Shown: positions 1-8,644, numbered from the stretch's first letter. The stretch is DNA of 64,000 bases from Shouchella rhizosphaerae (GCF_900142675.1 NZ_FRBS01000006.1:1-64000); one strand, 5' to 3'. Notes: generated by a model from the letters alone, not told the origin. Translations and numbers: made by a program.

Positions 1-152
1 ATTTTCGGATGATAGGCGGGTCTGCCTCCACCTTCATACGCGCGAACAAAGAAATCGTCATCCAACCCATCCACCACGTCACTGACCACACGCGCGACAT
101 GATGTTCGGGGATAAGATCGGAAAAATCCATAGGCAGATAGAGTTGATTCAT
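1..152 (-). CDS. IS1182-family transposase, N-terminus (cut by window edge)
   Basis: The first 50 codons of a transposase are visible, read from an ATG at 152 towards the left edge. The protein begins MNQLYLPMDF and continues through SDLIPEHHVARVV and GGGRPAYHP. This is the conserved opening of the DUF772 domain at the start of IS1182-family transposases, which insert and excise the element. The catalytic part lies outside the window, so intactness cannot be judged. The ribosome site is weak, as is usual for transposases. Upstream it faces the BCCT gene, which reads towards it. Confidence 0.8.
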   Translation of the reverse strand, partial: MNQLYLPMDFSDLIPEHHVARVVSDVVDGLDDDFFVRAYEGGGRPAYHPK

Positions 153-282
153 GGTATACTCTTGGAAAGTGACCTTTGGGTTACGCAAAAAAATCGCCTG
201 CTTTCGTTTGAATTTTGGTAGTGGTACCTTCATTTTAAACGATTGGGCGGTTTTTTTGTGCTTTTTTATCTAAATGCAAAAA

Positions 283-320
283 AGCCACCCCAAAAGGTCA
301 TTTATCTATGACCTTTTGGG
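283..320 (-). terminator. Hairpin downstream of the BCCT gene
   Basis: A perfect 12-bp stem (289-300 with 309-320, 8-nt loop) is followed on the minus strand by a run of six T. It would end transcripts of the BCCT gene and shield the transposase from read-through. It may also be part of the insertion-sequence end. Confidence 0.6.
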
Positions 321-355
321 ACAACTCCTTTTTTGCTTGTCGGTCGCGCTCATGT

Positions 356-2254
356 TTATTTCCCCGATTTCGTTTGCCGTAAAATCGCCTGCAACGCTTC
401 TTTTTGCTGAATTTCTACAAGGATATACAAATAATCGCCTGCTTTAATTTCAGTGCTTCCGGAAGGGGAAATCACATCATCGCCCCGTTCAATAGCACTA
501 ACATTGACATGAGGAGGGAAACCGACTTCAGCAAGTGTTTTGCCGACAATGGCCGTATCCTCTGTCGTTTGGAAGTGGAGCATTTCTGCTGTGTTGCGCC
601 CAGCGGCCAGTAGTTCACGACGGAGTTCATCACGCCACTCTTGGCTCAAATCCTGACGCAACTCTTCGTACGCTTCTTCTTTCAGACGCTGCTTCAATGC
701 TTTATCATGTGCCAGCCGTGCCTTTCGTTGCTCTGTTCGCCAGTCTCTCGCGATCATCATGCCAATCGAGAACAGCATAAAGACGAGAATGATGGCAAAT
801 GGGAGTGCAGCCGTCAATGCGGCAGTCTGTAAGGCATCCAGCCCTCCATCCCCACTTATTAGGAGGACAGACGCTGTACCAGCAATTAATACGCCCCACA
901 ACATTTTTAATTTAAAGCTTGGATTAAGCATGCCGTTCGATGTCATCGACCCAAGTACAAACGCAGCTGAATCGGCGGAAGTGACAAAAAAGATTCCGAC
1001 GACAATGACGGCTAAAATGCTCGAAATTGTAGTGAACGGAAGATTTTGCAGCATATAGAAGAGCGTAAGCTCCACTTCAGACTGAGCAATCTCCGCGAGG
1101 GGGAACAAGCCAGAAATCTCAATATGTAAGGCGGTACCGCCAAACACACAAAACCAAACGACTGCCATGAGCGTCGGGACGAGCAGGACGCCTGCGATAA
1201 ATTCGCGGATGGTACGCCCTTTTGAAATCCGTGCAATAAACAAGCCGACAAATGGCGACCATGACATATGCCAAGCCCAGAAGAAAATCGTGTTTGACCC
1301 TAGCCATTCATCATTTGAAAAAGGCGTCATCGTTAATGACATTGACACGACATTAGACAAATAGCCACCTAAAGTCGTCACCATGCTTTCAAGCAGTGTA
1401 ATGGTTGGTCCTGCAAATAAAACGAATAACAGTAAGATGCCCGCAAGGACCAAATTCAAATTAGTGAGCCGTTTAATGCCTTTATTGATTCCGGCAACGG
1501 CCGAAAATAAAAACAAACAAGTGATGACGGCAATAATTGCTAGCTGTAAAGGAATGCTATTCGACAATGGCGTTAAAAAGGAAATGCCACCTGAAATTTG
1601 CAAAGCGCTTAAGCCAAATGTCGTTGCAACACCTGCACAAGTAGAAATAACCGCAAGCAAATCAATCGTTTTGCCCATCCAACCGTCTGTTTTCGAACCG
1701 AGAATGGGATAAAAGGCAGAACTAATCAGGGCTGGCCGATTTTTGCGGTATTGGACAAAGGCAAGCGTTAAGCCAACGACTGAAAATGCCCCCCAAGCAT
1801 GGAGCCCCCAATGGAAAACGCCGTAACGGAGCCCAATCGCAGCAGCGTTCGCGGACTCTTCTGGCAAGTGGAACGAATAGCCAGGTGGCGGATCCATATA
1901 GTAAAGAATAGGTTCAGCTACACCAAAAAAGACGAACCCAACACCGAGGCCAGCCGCAAACAGCATCCCGACCCATGAAATGAAAGAATGCTCAGGCACG
2001 TCGTTGTCTTTGCCGAGCCTAAGTTTGCCAAAAGGCGTAACGGCCACAATAAAACCAAAAAGGATGAAAATGCTGGCAATGGTCATATAAAACCAACCGA
2101 AGTTGTCGATAATCCAAGCTAAGGCCGTTTCTGCTGTAGCGCCTAAGTGGGAAGGGTTCACAATGCCCCACAACACGAATAATGTCATTCCTGTTGCAGA
2201 CGCATAGAGGACAAAGGGGGATTTTTTTGATGTTGTGTCAGAGTTTTGCGGCAT
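356..2254 (-). CDS. BCCT-family osmolyte transporter with C-terminal RCK_C (TrkA-C) domain
   Basis: Sodium- or proton-coupled importer of betaine/choline/carnitine-type compatible solutes in the cytoplasmic membrane. About 12 hydrophobic segments fill residues 15-510. The glycine-rich GMLFAAGLGVGF stretch (about 96-108) and the tryptophan cluster WAWHMSWSPFVG (about 326-337) are BCCT hallmarks. A charged linker (about 510-555) leads to some 75 residues with the RCK_C pattern: GKTLAEV, then IERGDDVISP, then GDYLYILV. This domain is rare on BCCT carriers; in KtrA and CpaA it binds cyclic di-AMP. ATG 2254 is chosen over a TTG two codons upstream because the AAAGGTGG site would abut the TTG. It is divergent from the KtrA-like gene. 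The substrate is not known from sequence. Confidence 0.88.
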   Translation of the reverse strand: MPQNSDTTSKKSPFVLYASATGMTLFVLWGIVNPSHLGATAETALAWIIDNFGWFYMTIASIFILFGFIVAVTPFGKLRLGKDNDVPEHSFISWVGMLFAAGLGVGFVFFGVAEPILYYMDPPPGYSFHLPEESANAAAIGLRYGVFHWGLHAWGAFSVVGLTLAFVQYRKNRPALISSAFYPILGSKTDGWMGKTIDLLAVISTCAGVATTFGLSALQISGGISFLTPLSNSIPLQLAIIAVITCLFLFSAVAGINKGIKRLTNLNLVLAGILLLFVLFAGPTITLLESMVTTLGGYLSNVVSMSLTMTPFSNDEWLGSNTIFFWAWHMSWSPFVGLFIARISKGRTIREFIAGVLLVPTLMAVVWFCVFGGTALHIEISGLFPLAEIAQSEVELTLFYMLQNLPFTTISSILAVIVVGIFFVTSADSAAFVLGSMTSNGMLNPSFKLKMLWGVLIAGTASVLLISGDGGLDALQTAALTAALPFAIILVFMLFSIGMMIARDWRTEQRKARLAHDKALKQRLKEEAYEELRQDLSQEWRDELRRELLAAGRNTAEMLHFQTTEDTAIVGKTLAEVGFPPHVNVSAIERGDDVISPSGSTEIKAGDYLYILVEIQQKEALQAILRQTKSGK

Positions 2255-2319
2255 GCGCAAACCACCTTTCCTGCAGTTAAAAGTACGTTGTATGGATAAG
2301 GAGAAAGACTCTTTTTCAA

Positions 2320-2345
2320 TTTCCCCCGATTAGTCGACGGTAAAC
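2320..2345 (-). promoter_or_regulatory. Possible sigma-B-type promoter of the BCCT gene
   Basis: Minus strand reads GTTTAC-N14-GGGAAA, five of six matches to each half of the Bacillus sigma-B consensus (GTTTAA, GGGTAT). It lies about 60 nt before the ATG. General-stress control fits an osmolyte carrier. By-eye prediction. Confidence 0.4.
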
Positions 2346-2491
2346 CCCGATAACCCGATAAAAAAGACTGGCATTTAAGTTGAATAGTTAGAATATCATT
2401 TTTTCTAGCTATAATAAACAAAAATCTTAATATAGCGAATGAATATAATCCATCACTTCCTAAAGAAAAGATAAAAATTGCTGAGCACGCG

Positions 2492-2520
2492 TTGACTTTC
2501 TTATGCTACAGGAGTAAGAT
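2492..2520 (+). promoter_or_regulatory. Sigma-A promoter of the KtrA-like gene
   Basis: TTGACT at 2492-2497, a 17-nt spacer and TAAGAT at 2515-2520. It lies 44 nt before the GTG at 2564, which supports that start over in-frame codons inside the promoter. Confidence 0.5.
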
Positions 2521-2563
2521 CACTCTTAGACTTAAAATCTTGCCTGCATTCAGGAGGGACAAA

Positions 2564-3223
2564 GTGGAAAAACAGTTTGCTGTCATAGGGCTCGGCCGTT
2601 TTGGCACAAGTGTATGCCAAGAGCTTTATGCAATGGGCCATGACGTTCTTGCTATTGACCGGTCTGAAGAAAAAGTCGAGTTTGCCAGCGACTATGCGAC
2701 AAAAGCGATTGTCGCAAATGGAGTAGATGAGCGTACTCTTAAAGCGCTTGGAATCCGCAATTTCGATTATGTCGTTGTGGCGATTGGCGAACATATTCAA
2801 GAGAGCGTCCTTGCTACGTTGCTTTTAAAGGAGCTCGGCGTCGCCAATGTGTGGGTGAAAGCAAGCAATGCGAAACACTACCGTATTTTAGAGAAAGTCG
2901 GTGCCGACCGGATCATCCGGCCAGAACATGAAATGGGTATTCGTATTGCCCATTTGCTTGATTCCACTAAAGTGATTGACTATATTGAACTGTCGGATGA
3001 GCACAGTATTGTTGAGTTGGCCGCGACGGAAAAGATAGCTAATAAGACCATTGCCCAACTAAACATTCGTAAAAAGTACCACTGTACATTAATTGGCTAC
3101 AAACGAAATGGGCAACTGAATATCCATTTGTCACCTGAGGAGGTCATTTATGAAAATGATCTTTTAATTTTGGCAGGCGAAAACAGCGATTTAAAGCGAT
3201 TCGAAAAAAAAGGATTATCATAA
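2564..3223 (+). CDS. ktrA: KtrA/KtrC-like potassium-channel regulatory subunit
   Basis: Cytoplasmic gating ring of the KtrAB/KtrCD potassium uptake system. It has an RCK_N Rossmann domain with GLGRFG at residues 9-14 and an acidic Asp32 for nucleotide binding, then an RCK_C domain from about residue 135 that in homologues binds cyclic di-AMP. At 219 aa it matches the usual 220 aa. GTG 2564 has an AGGAGGG site 7 nt upstream. No KtrB membrane partner is adjacent, as with KtrC in Bacillus, so the choice between ktrA and ktrC is not settled. The BCCT carrier transcribed away from it ends in the same kind of RCK_C domain. Confidence 0.88.
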   Translation: MEKQFAVIGLGRFGTSVCQELYAMGHDVLAIDRSEEKVEFASDYATKAIVANGVDERTLKALGIRNFDYVVVAIGEHIQESVLATLLLKELGVANVWVKASNAKHYRILEKVGADRIIRPEHEMGIRIAHLLDSTKVIDYIELSDEHSIVELAATEKIANKTIAQLNIRKKYHCTLIGYKRNGQLNIHLSPEEVIYENDLLILAGENSDLKRFEKKGLS

Positions 3224-3244
3224 ATATAAAGGGGATAGAGACCG

Positions 3245-4111
3245 ATGGAAAGAGGCATCGCTTCTTTTACGTATTCAGATTTTACGCTTGAATACGCCAT
3301 AACCGGAGAAGGGGAGCCAGTTTTATATTTGCATGGTGGCCATTCCAACTGCTTGGAACAACTGGGGATTGAGGAGCTTGCGCAAAACGGCTACTCCGTA
3401 ATTGTGCCATCGCGGGCAGGATATGGGCAAACATCAAGGCAAATTGGCAAGTCGCTTGAAAAGGCGTGCAGCTTTTATATTGAACTATTGAATGAATTGA
3501 ATATTGATAAAGTCCATTTAATTGCGGCGTCGACTGGCGGGCCGTCTGGCATTTATTTAGCGAGTCACTACCCAGAGAGAGTGCAATCATTTACATTGCA
3601 AGGGGCCGTCACGAAGCCGTGGCAAGAAGCGAGTGTCCGTGATGCAGTATTGAGCCGCTTCTTATTCCATCCTTTCATTGAGCGGTTTGTCTGGCGGAGC
3701 CTCTCTTCTTTAGCTCGGTTTTCACCAGATTATGCATTCAAAAAAATTGCGCCTGCTTACAGCACACTTTCGTATGAAGAAATTAAACAGAGGATGCTCG
3801 CCAGGGACTGGTATTTGTTTGATCGAATGACCGAATTTCAGCGCTCCGGACATGGCTTTTATATCGACTTGCAGCATATGCGTCAGTCCCTTGAGGAAGA
3901 ATTAGAAACGATTACGGCGCCCACACTTATCGTCCATAGCAAAAATGACGCAATCGTGCCTTTGGAGCATGCCCATTATGCCCATGAACGGATTCGTTCT
4001 TCAAAGCTAGTCTGCTTAGATACGTGGGGCCACCTTGTCTGCCTTGGTAAAGGATCAGAGCAGCACACCCACGAATTGGCCGATTTTCTGCAACAGCACA
4101 AAGCTTCTTGA
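3245..4111 (+). CDS. Alpha/beta-hydrolase
   Basis: Soluble alpha/beta-fold hydrolase of 288 aa. HGG at 30-32 is the oxyanion-hole motif, the nucleophile Ser96 lies in AASTGG, and Asp235 (SKNDAIVP) with His263 (TWGHLVC) complete a catalytic triad. The acyl substrate cannot be named; esterase or lactonase are both possible. It starts 21 nt after the KtrA-like gene with an AAGGGGAT site, so it is probably co-transcribed. A strong terminator follows at once. Confidence 0.82.
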   Translation: MERGIASFTYSDFTLEYAITGEGEPVLYLHGGHSNCLEQLGIEELAQNGYSVIVPSRAGYGQTSRQIGKSLEKACSFYIELLNELNIDKVHLIAASTGGPSGIYLASHYPERVQSFTLQGAVTKPWQEASVRDAVLSRFLFHPFIERFVWRSLSSLARFSPDYAFKKIAPAYSTLSYEEIKQRMLARDWYLFDRMTEFQRSGHGFYIDLQHMRQSLEEELETITAPTLIVHSKNDAIVPLEHAHYAHERIRSSKLVCLDTWGHLVCLGKGSEQHTHELADFLQQHKAS

Positions 4112-4137
4112 CGAAATGAGTCAAGAGGCTTTTTTTG
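4102..4137 (+). terminator. Rho-independent terminator after the hydrolase
   Basis: An 11-bp stem with one G-T pair (4102-4112 with 4120-4130) is followed by eight T. The stop codon lies inside the left arm. Confidence 0.85.
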
Positions 4138-4233
4138 TGTAACAAGAAAAGAGAGTCGTAGGAATCATGGATGGTGGAAAAAGGAAGCAACGGATGTGGG
4201 GTTTTTTGATAATTTTTTTTACTTGAATGATGG

Positions 4234-4262
4234 TTGACAGTGCCAGCCGTTTTTCATAAGCT
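4234..4262 (+). promoter_or_regulatory. Possible promoter of nupC
   Basis: A perfect TTGACA at 4234-4239; 17 nt further TAAGCT, or 15 nt further CATAAG, could serve as a weak -10. The leader before the ATG is about 95 nt; no known riboswitch fold was recognised in it. Confidence 0.35.
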
Positions 4263-4364
4263 TAGCCATATTGTGTGCGTTTCTTTAGGAAAACGTGCAA
4301 AAATTGGCGCGCACCGGGAATAGTAAGCAAAAGTCGGGTACGACTGACCATACAGGAGGTAAAG

Positions 4365-5582
4365 ATGAATTTTTTATGGGGCTTAATGGGAATGGCCATC
4401 TTGCTTGGGATTGCCTACTTGCTTTCTGCACATAGGAAAGCGATTAACTGGCGAACGGTTTTGACGGCTCTGGCGTTACAATTCGTTTTTGCGGTGATTG
4501 TCTTATGGACCGATGCAGGGAGTTATGTGCTTAAGGAAGTGACAGGCGCTGTACAAGCGGCGATTGACACTTCGGCTGCTGGTATTGATATGCTCTTTGG
4601 CGGTGTCCTGCAAGCGGAAGGAGTCGGCAGCGTTTTCGCTTTTCAAGTGTTGCCTGTGATCATATTTTTCTCAGCGATTATTAGTATTCTCTATCATTTC
4701 GGCATCATGCAGTTTGTTGTCAAATACTTAGGAGGCGGCATTGCCAGGTTGCTTGGGACAAGCAGGGCAGAGTCGATATCGGCGACAGGCAATATTTTTG
4801 TTGGGCAGACAGAGGCTCCCTTGCTAATTAAACCTTATATTGGCAAAATGACGTCGTCTGAAATTTTTGCCGTCATGACAGGTGGGATGGCGACAGTAGC
4901 GGGCTCCGTAATGGCAGGAATATCGCAGATGGGCATTCCGCTGGAATATTTAATTGCAGCGACGTTTATGGCTGCGCCAGGCGGACTTTTGATGGCCAAA
5001 ATGCTTGTGCCAGAAACAGAGATAAGCGAAACAAAGGACAACATTCATTTCCAAGTCGAGCGCGAGTCCAAAAATGTGATCGATGCCGCTTCAAACGGGG
5101 CATTGGATGGACTGAAATTAGCGCTCAATGTAGGCGCGATGCTGATCGCCTTTGTATCCTTAATTGCACTGATCAACTTGTTTTTAGGTACGATTGGCGG
5201 ATGGTTTGGCTATGGTTCCATTACGCTAGAGCAAATCCTCGGGTACGTGTTTGCCCCGGTGGCGTGGATCATTGGTGTCCCATGGGAAGAGGCCGTGCAA
5301 GCGGGCTCGTTTATCGGGCAAAAGACGATTGTCAACGAGTTTATTGGTTTTGATGCCCTTGCGTCGGCTGCAGGCGAGGTATCAGAACGAACATATGTCA
5401 TTACGAGCTTTGCGTTGTGTGGATTTGCAAACATTAGCTCGATCGCGATCTTGCTTGGCGGCCTTGGCGGTCTCGTGCCAGAACGCCGCCCTTTAATCGC
5501 TAAATATGGGTTGAAAGCACTTATTGCCGCAACGCTTGTCAATTTAATGAACGCAGCCATTGCGGGCATGCTTGTAGGATAA
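4365..5582 (+). CDS. nupC: Concentrative nucleoside transporter NupC
   Basis: Proton- or sodium-coupled nucleoside importer of the CNT family, cytoplasmic membrane, 405 aa. N-terminal transmembrane pairs are followed by a gate region. The family signature TGNIFVGQTEAPLL is at 141-154, and the C-terminal half carries GFANISSIAILLGGLG. Length equals that of Bacillus NupC. ATG 4365 is set by AGGAGG 5 nt upstream; the 30 codons before it fall in the promoter leader. It stands alone between two terminators. The choice among pyrimidine and purine nucleosides is not decided by sequence. Confidence 0.93.
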   Translation: MNFLWGLMGMAILLGIAYLLSAHRKAINWRTVLTALALQFVFAVIVLWTDAGSYVLKEVTGAVQAAIDTSAAGIDMLFGGVLQAEGVGSVFAFQVLPVIIFFSAIISILYHFGIMQFVVKYLGGGIARLLGTSRAESISATGNIFVGQTEAPLLIKPYIGKMTSSEIFAVMTGGMATVAGSVMAGISQMGIPLEYLIAATFMAAPGGLLMAKMLVPETEISETKDNIHFQVERESKNVIDAASNGALDGLKLALNVGAMLIAFVSLIALINLFLGTIGGWFGYGSITLEQILGYVFAPVAWIIGVPWEEAVQAGSFIGQKTIVNEFIGFDALASAAGEVSERTYVITSFALCGFANISSIAILLGGLGGLVPERRPLIAKYGLKALIAATLVNLMNAAIAGMLVG

Positions 5583-5646
5583 GTAATGGCTATCGATTCT
5601 TCTATAAAAAATTAGAGTCTTTCTTTTGTATCAGATTCCTATTTTA

Positions 5647-5675
5647 AAAGCAGGCTGGCATCTAGCCTGCTTTAT
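5647..5675 (+). terminator. Terminator after nupC
   Basis: Perfect 10-bp stem (5647-5656 with 5664-5673), 7-nt loop, short T-rich tail. Confidence 0.75.
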
Positions 5676-5768
5676 TGTGTCTGGAAACAACTTGAATGGA
5701 GCCTTGATGGGCATTTTAGAATAGGATCAGGAGTATGTATCTTAGAATAGAGCAAGGAGGATAAAGGG

Positions 5769-6290
5769 ATGAATCGAATCGTTGTCATTGGATCAGCTGG
5801 CTCTGGTAAATCTACCTTGTCTCGAAAACTTAGTGAACGTTTATCGTTGCCCGTTATTCATTTAGACCGATTTTATTGGAAGCCTAACTGGACGCCAACC
5901 CCAAACGAAGAATGGGATGCGTTTCTTAAAGATGCGGTAAGCCAAAATAAATGGATTATCGATGGAAATTATTCAAGGACGCTCGACATGAGGCTGCATG
6001 AAGGAGATGCCGTCATATTTTTAGATATGCCTAGACTGTTATGCATCTATAGGATTATAAAAAGAAGAGTGATTTATCATGGAAAAACAAGACCTGATTT
6101 GAACGAGGATTGCCCTGAAAAACTAGATTGGGCTTTTTTTGTTTGGGTTTGGAATTATAAGAAGAGAAGCAGGCCCAAAGTGATTCAAGCGCTTGAGCAA
6201 GTAAAAGAGCGAAAGCGCGTTGTCATACTAAAGACAAGGAAAGAAGTCCAACGTTTTTTGGATCAGGTTAACGAGAATGGACGGTTTTGA
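5769..6290 (+). CDS. P-loop kinase-like protein (FlaR / DNA topology modulation family)
   Basis: A 173-aa P-loop protein with an adenylate-kinase-like fold. The Walker A motif GSAGSGKST occupies residues 8-16, followed by HLDRFYWKPNW and WIIDGNYSRT, hallmarks of the family annotated 'topology modulation protein' or FlaR. Family members bind ATP; the true substrate is unknown and the older name is not a proven function. A strong AAGGAGG site lies 9 nt before the ATG. Single gene, next to a convergent spore-coat gene. Confidence 0.75.
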   Translation: MNRIVVIGSAGSGKSTLSRKLSERLSLPVIHLDRFYWKPNWTPTPNEEWDAFLKDAVSQNKWIIDGNYSRTLDMRLHEGDAVIFLDMPRLLCIYRIIKRRVIYHGKTRPDLNEDCPEKLDWAFFVWVWNYKKRSRPKVIQALEQVKERKRVVILKTRKEVQRFLDQVNENGRF

Positions 6291-6346
6291 GGAAATATAG
6301 CCAGCCGATACAGGCAATTCACGCTGCCGGCCTTTCCAACAACCTC

Positions 6347-6369
6347 ACCTCCTCGCTTAGCGAGGAGGT
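6347..6369 (-). repeat. Palindrome across the stop codon of the coat-protein gene
   Basis: A 9-bp GC-rich stem (6347-6355 with 6361-6369, 5-nt loop) contains the last codons and stop of the CotD-like gene. No T-run follows on the minus strand, so it is a weak terminator or an mRNA-end stabiliser. Confidence 0.45.
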
Positions 6370-6599
6370 CGGCCTGGAACATAGTGCGTAGGGGGAAAAG
6401 CTTGTTGATTGTGGACGACATTGGCAACGGATGCTGAGTGCGGGAAAGTGTGCACATGGCGGTAGACACGGTTTGTGACGTACGTTGTTAAGACAGGCTG
6501 GATTTCTTGAACAATGTATTCTTGTACAAAAGGCCTTGGTGCAGGAGGCAGTGGTCTTGTGGCAGGCATGTTTGCTTTTCCCTGTCGAAACGGAAACAT
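6357..6599 (-). CDS. CotD-like spore coat protein
   Basis: An 80-aa basic, proline-rich protein. The middle section (PVLTTYVTNR, then YRHVHTFPHSASVANVV) follows the CotD pattern, in which HVHYFPHT is central; CotD is an inner spore-coat protein. A GAGGGGGGAC ribosome site lies 8 nt before the ATG. It is poorer in histidine and lacks the cysteines of B. subtilis CotD, so it is a divergent member. Probably made late in the mother cell; no sigma-K promoter was checked with confidence. Confidence 0.65.
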   Translation of the reverse strand: MFPFRQGKANMPATRPLPPAPRPFVQEYIVQEIQPVLTTYVTNRVYRHVHTFPHSASVANVVHNQQAFPPTHYVPGRPPR

Positions 6600-6679
6600 A
6601 GTGAAGTCCCCCCTCTTCCTTCTTACCGCTAGCCTATGTCACCACAGACTTATTCGATTGGGCGAGCGAGGCGGGAAAC

Positions 6680-6709
6680 AACAAAAAGCCGCCTAAGCAA
6701 AGCGGCTTT
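6680..6709 (-). terminator. Terminator of the ferritin gene
   Basis: 8-bp stem (6685-6692 with 6702-6709), 9-nt loop, followed on the minus strand by TTTTTGTTG. Confidence 0.8.
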
Positions 6710-6715
6710 CCATTG

Positions 6716-7210
6716 TTAGTCTTCTTTTCGTTTGCGCAGCTCTTGCTCATAAATATAAAGAGCATTGGCATCATCTTTGATGCGGTTTAAATAATCAATA
6801 TGCGTTTCAAATGTGGCCTCTTCTTCTACTTGTTCGTCGAGGAACCAGTTTAAGAAAGAAAGCGTTTGGTATTCTTGTTCTTCTTGGGCGATCTGGTACA
6901 CTTTATAATAGCTTTTCGTTACTTCCCGCTCTTGGGCCAGCGCAGCCTCAAATGTGGCGACGAGTGAACCATAATCGGCTTTTGGGGCTTGGATCGCCTC
7001 AAAGACGGCTTTTTGGCCTTTGTCATTTAAATAGTCATACACTTTCATGCCGTGTTCCCGCTCTTCCTCAGCTTGCTTAAGGAAGTAATCGGCGAAGCCA
7101 TTGTAACTAATATGGTGGCAGTAGGCAGCCATCGCCATATAATCATGGGCAGCTTGAAACTCCATATTCATCTGGTGGTTCAACGCTTTGACAATTTTTT
7201 CTGAGAGCAT
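6716..7210 (-). CDS. ftnA: Bacterial non-haem ferritin
   Basis: Iron-storage ferritin of 164 aa forming a 24-mer cage that oxidises Fe(II) and stores Fe(III). The four-helix bundle carries ferroxidase-centre residues: Glu in NMEFQAAHDY near 17, the EEEREHG segment near 49-55 and the E/Q pair in QEREVTKSYYK and WFLDEQVEEE. ATG 7210 (MLSEK) is preferred because AAAGGA lies 8 nt upstream; longer in-frame starts add a tail absent from the family. Single gene with its own terminator. Confidence 0.92.
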   Translation of the reverse strand: MLSEKIVKALNHQMNMEFQAAHDYMAMAAYCHHISYNGFADYFLKQAEEEREHGMKVYDYLNDKGQKAVFEAIQAPKADYGSLVATFEAALAQEREVTKSYYKVYQIAQEEQEYQTLSFLNWFLDEQVEEEATFETHIDYLNRIKDDANALYIYEQELRKRKED

Positions 7211-7365
7211 ATTGATCATCCTTTCCAAGTCTGAAATAGGGGATTTGCTGACATGATTGCTTGGGTTCTTCAAACAGCGTCTAAGCAAGAAGCAACTGGA
7301 CATAACTGTTATTTGCCGATATTCCCTGCCTATGTTTTTGCCAATCCTCTTTTAAACTTGCCCAT

Positions 7366-8460
7366 TTAGGTTTTTATGTTTTTTGAACGTCTGTGGATGC
7401 GTATAAGACGGTACGTGTGCTGGACAATGACCTTGCTGACGGCATAGGCAGGCACAGCAAGGAGAATCCCGACAAAACCAGCAAGCTGGCTGGCGACAAG
7501 GAGAACAAAAATAATCGTCAGCGGGTGTACGGAAAGCTGGCGTCCCATAATTTGTGGCGAGAAGACATTGCTTTCAATTTGCTGGATAATCACGACACCG
7601 ACAATAACGAGAAACGCTTTTCCGGGTGAATCGAATAATGCAACGATAACGGCAGGAGCGGTGCCAATCCACGGGCCGATAAAGGGAATAACGTTTGTAA
7701 ACAGGGCGACGAGCGCTAAAATCAACGCGTAATCTAGTTTGATGATTAAATACCAAATCAGGCAGAGAACGCCGACGCAAGCACTGACGAGAATTTGCCC
7801 TTGTATGTACGAACTTAAGGCTTTGTCTAAATCGCCAAGCACGCGCTTTCCTTCTTCTTGTTCTCTTGCTGGAAACTGGTTAATGACCATCATCGGCGCC
7901 TTCTTGCCTTCTTTCAGCATGTAGAAAAGCACGAAAGGAATAATCACAGCAATAATGACGACATTCGCCACAGCGCCAATGAATGTGCCAATGCTGTCAA
8001 TGATCGACTGTAAATAGCCTTGCAAGTTTTCTGTTAGCGTCCCAGAAAGCTCATCCAATGAAAAGTCAGTGCTTTCCAAGAAATTTTGCAACGCAGGCTG
8101 CTTTTGCAAATCTACGAATAAGTGGTGAATATCGTTTGCATATCCTGGCACATTGTCAACAAATGTCATAAATTGTTCTTGTAAGAGTGGCCCGACATAA
8201 AGCAAAGCGGTTGTGGCAAGGCCAGCCAATGCAAGGAAGACAATGAGAATCGACAGGCCGCGGTGAAGTTTTTTGTTTAGCAAGTTAACAAATGGTCTAA
8301 GCAAATAGTAGATGACAAGAGAGATGACGATTGGCGTAAACAACGTTTGAAAAAGCACGGCAATCGGCATAAAAATAAAGTTAACCAATGAACTTAAGTA
8401 AACGATCAACAAAAGGACAATAATCCAACACGCAAAACGAAATGCTTTGCTCTCCATCAT
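7366..8460 (-). CDS. AI-2E family membrane protein
   Basis: A 364-aa polytopic membrane protein of the AI-2E (PerM/YtvI/YueF) family. About eight membrane segments are visible, with an extracytoplasmic domain near 85-160. The signature FTNVIPFIGPWIGTAPA lies near 250-266, followed by IESNVFSPQIMGRQLSVHP. Some members export autoinducer-2, others act as sodium/proton antiporters; the sequence does not say which. It is divergent from nnrED with about 180 nt between. Confidence 0.85.
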   Translation of the reverse strand: MMESKAFRFACWIIVLLLIVYLSSLVNFIFMPIAVLFQTLFTPIVISLVIYYLLRPFVNLLNKKLHRGLSILIVFLALAGLATTALLYVGPLLQEQFMTFVDNVPGYANDIHHLFVDLQKQPALQNFLESTDFSLDELSGTLTENLQGYLQSIIDSIGTFIGAVANVVIIAVIIPFVLFYMLKEGKKAPMMVINQFPAREQEEGKRVLGDLDKALSSYIQGQILVSACVGVLCLIWYLIIKLDYALILALVALFTNVIPFIGPWIGTAPAVIVALFDSPGKAFLVIVGVVIIQQIESNVFSPQIMGRQLSVHPLTIIFVLLVASQLAGFVGILLAVPAYAVSKVIVQHTYRLIRIHRRSKNIKT

Positions 8461-8589
8461 TGCACGCTCAACCTTTCTTTTTCACAATACGTTTGCTTCC
8501 TTTGATAGGAAAAAAGAAACTGTATCAGTACTATACCACATTCTTTCGGAAATAGATGAATCAGTTCTCTTAAAATGCAAAAATCCCCG

Positions 8590-8614
8590 GTTTGTGCTAC
8601 AGTTTACCGGGAAG
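8590..8614 (+). promoter_or_regulatory. Possible sigma-B-type promoter of nnrED
   Basis: GTTTGT-N13-GGGAAG, ending 30 nt before the ATG. The -10-like half matches five of six, the -35-like half four of six. B. subtilis yxkO (nnrD) belongs to the sigma-B regulon, which makes the match more credible. Confidence 0.35.
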
Positions 8615-8644
8615 AGAACGAATATTATAAAAAGGGTGGTAGCG

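Larger units (their letters stand above)
1..320 (-). mobile_element. Right-hand end of an IS1182-type insertion sequence (partial)
   Basis: The transposase start at 152 and a 12-bp inverted repeat at 289-320 suggest that the element ends near 320, just past the BCCT stop. The exact terminal repeat and target duplication cannot be fixed because the other end is outside the window. The boundary is inferred. Confidence 0.45.

Noticed and set aside
4263-4364. Purine-type riboswitch in the nupC leader
   Set aside because: The conserved junction bases and two-hairpin layout could not be found.
6514-6696. Plus-strand frame opposite the CotD-like gene
   Set aside because: No ribosome site; the minus frame has a CotD pattern and a strong site.
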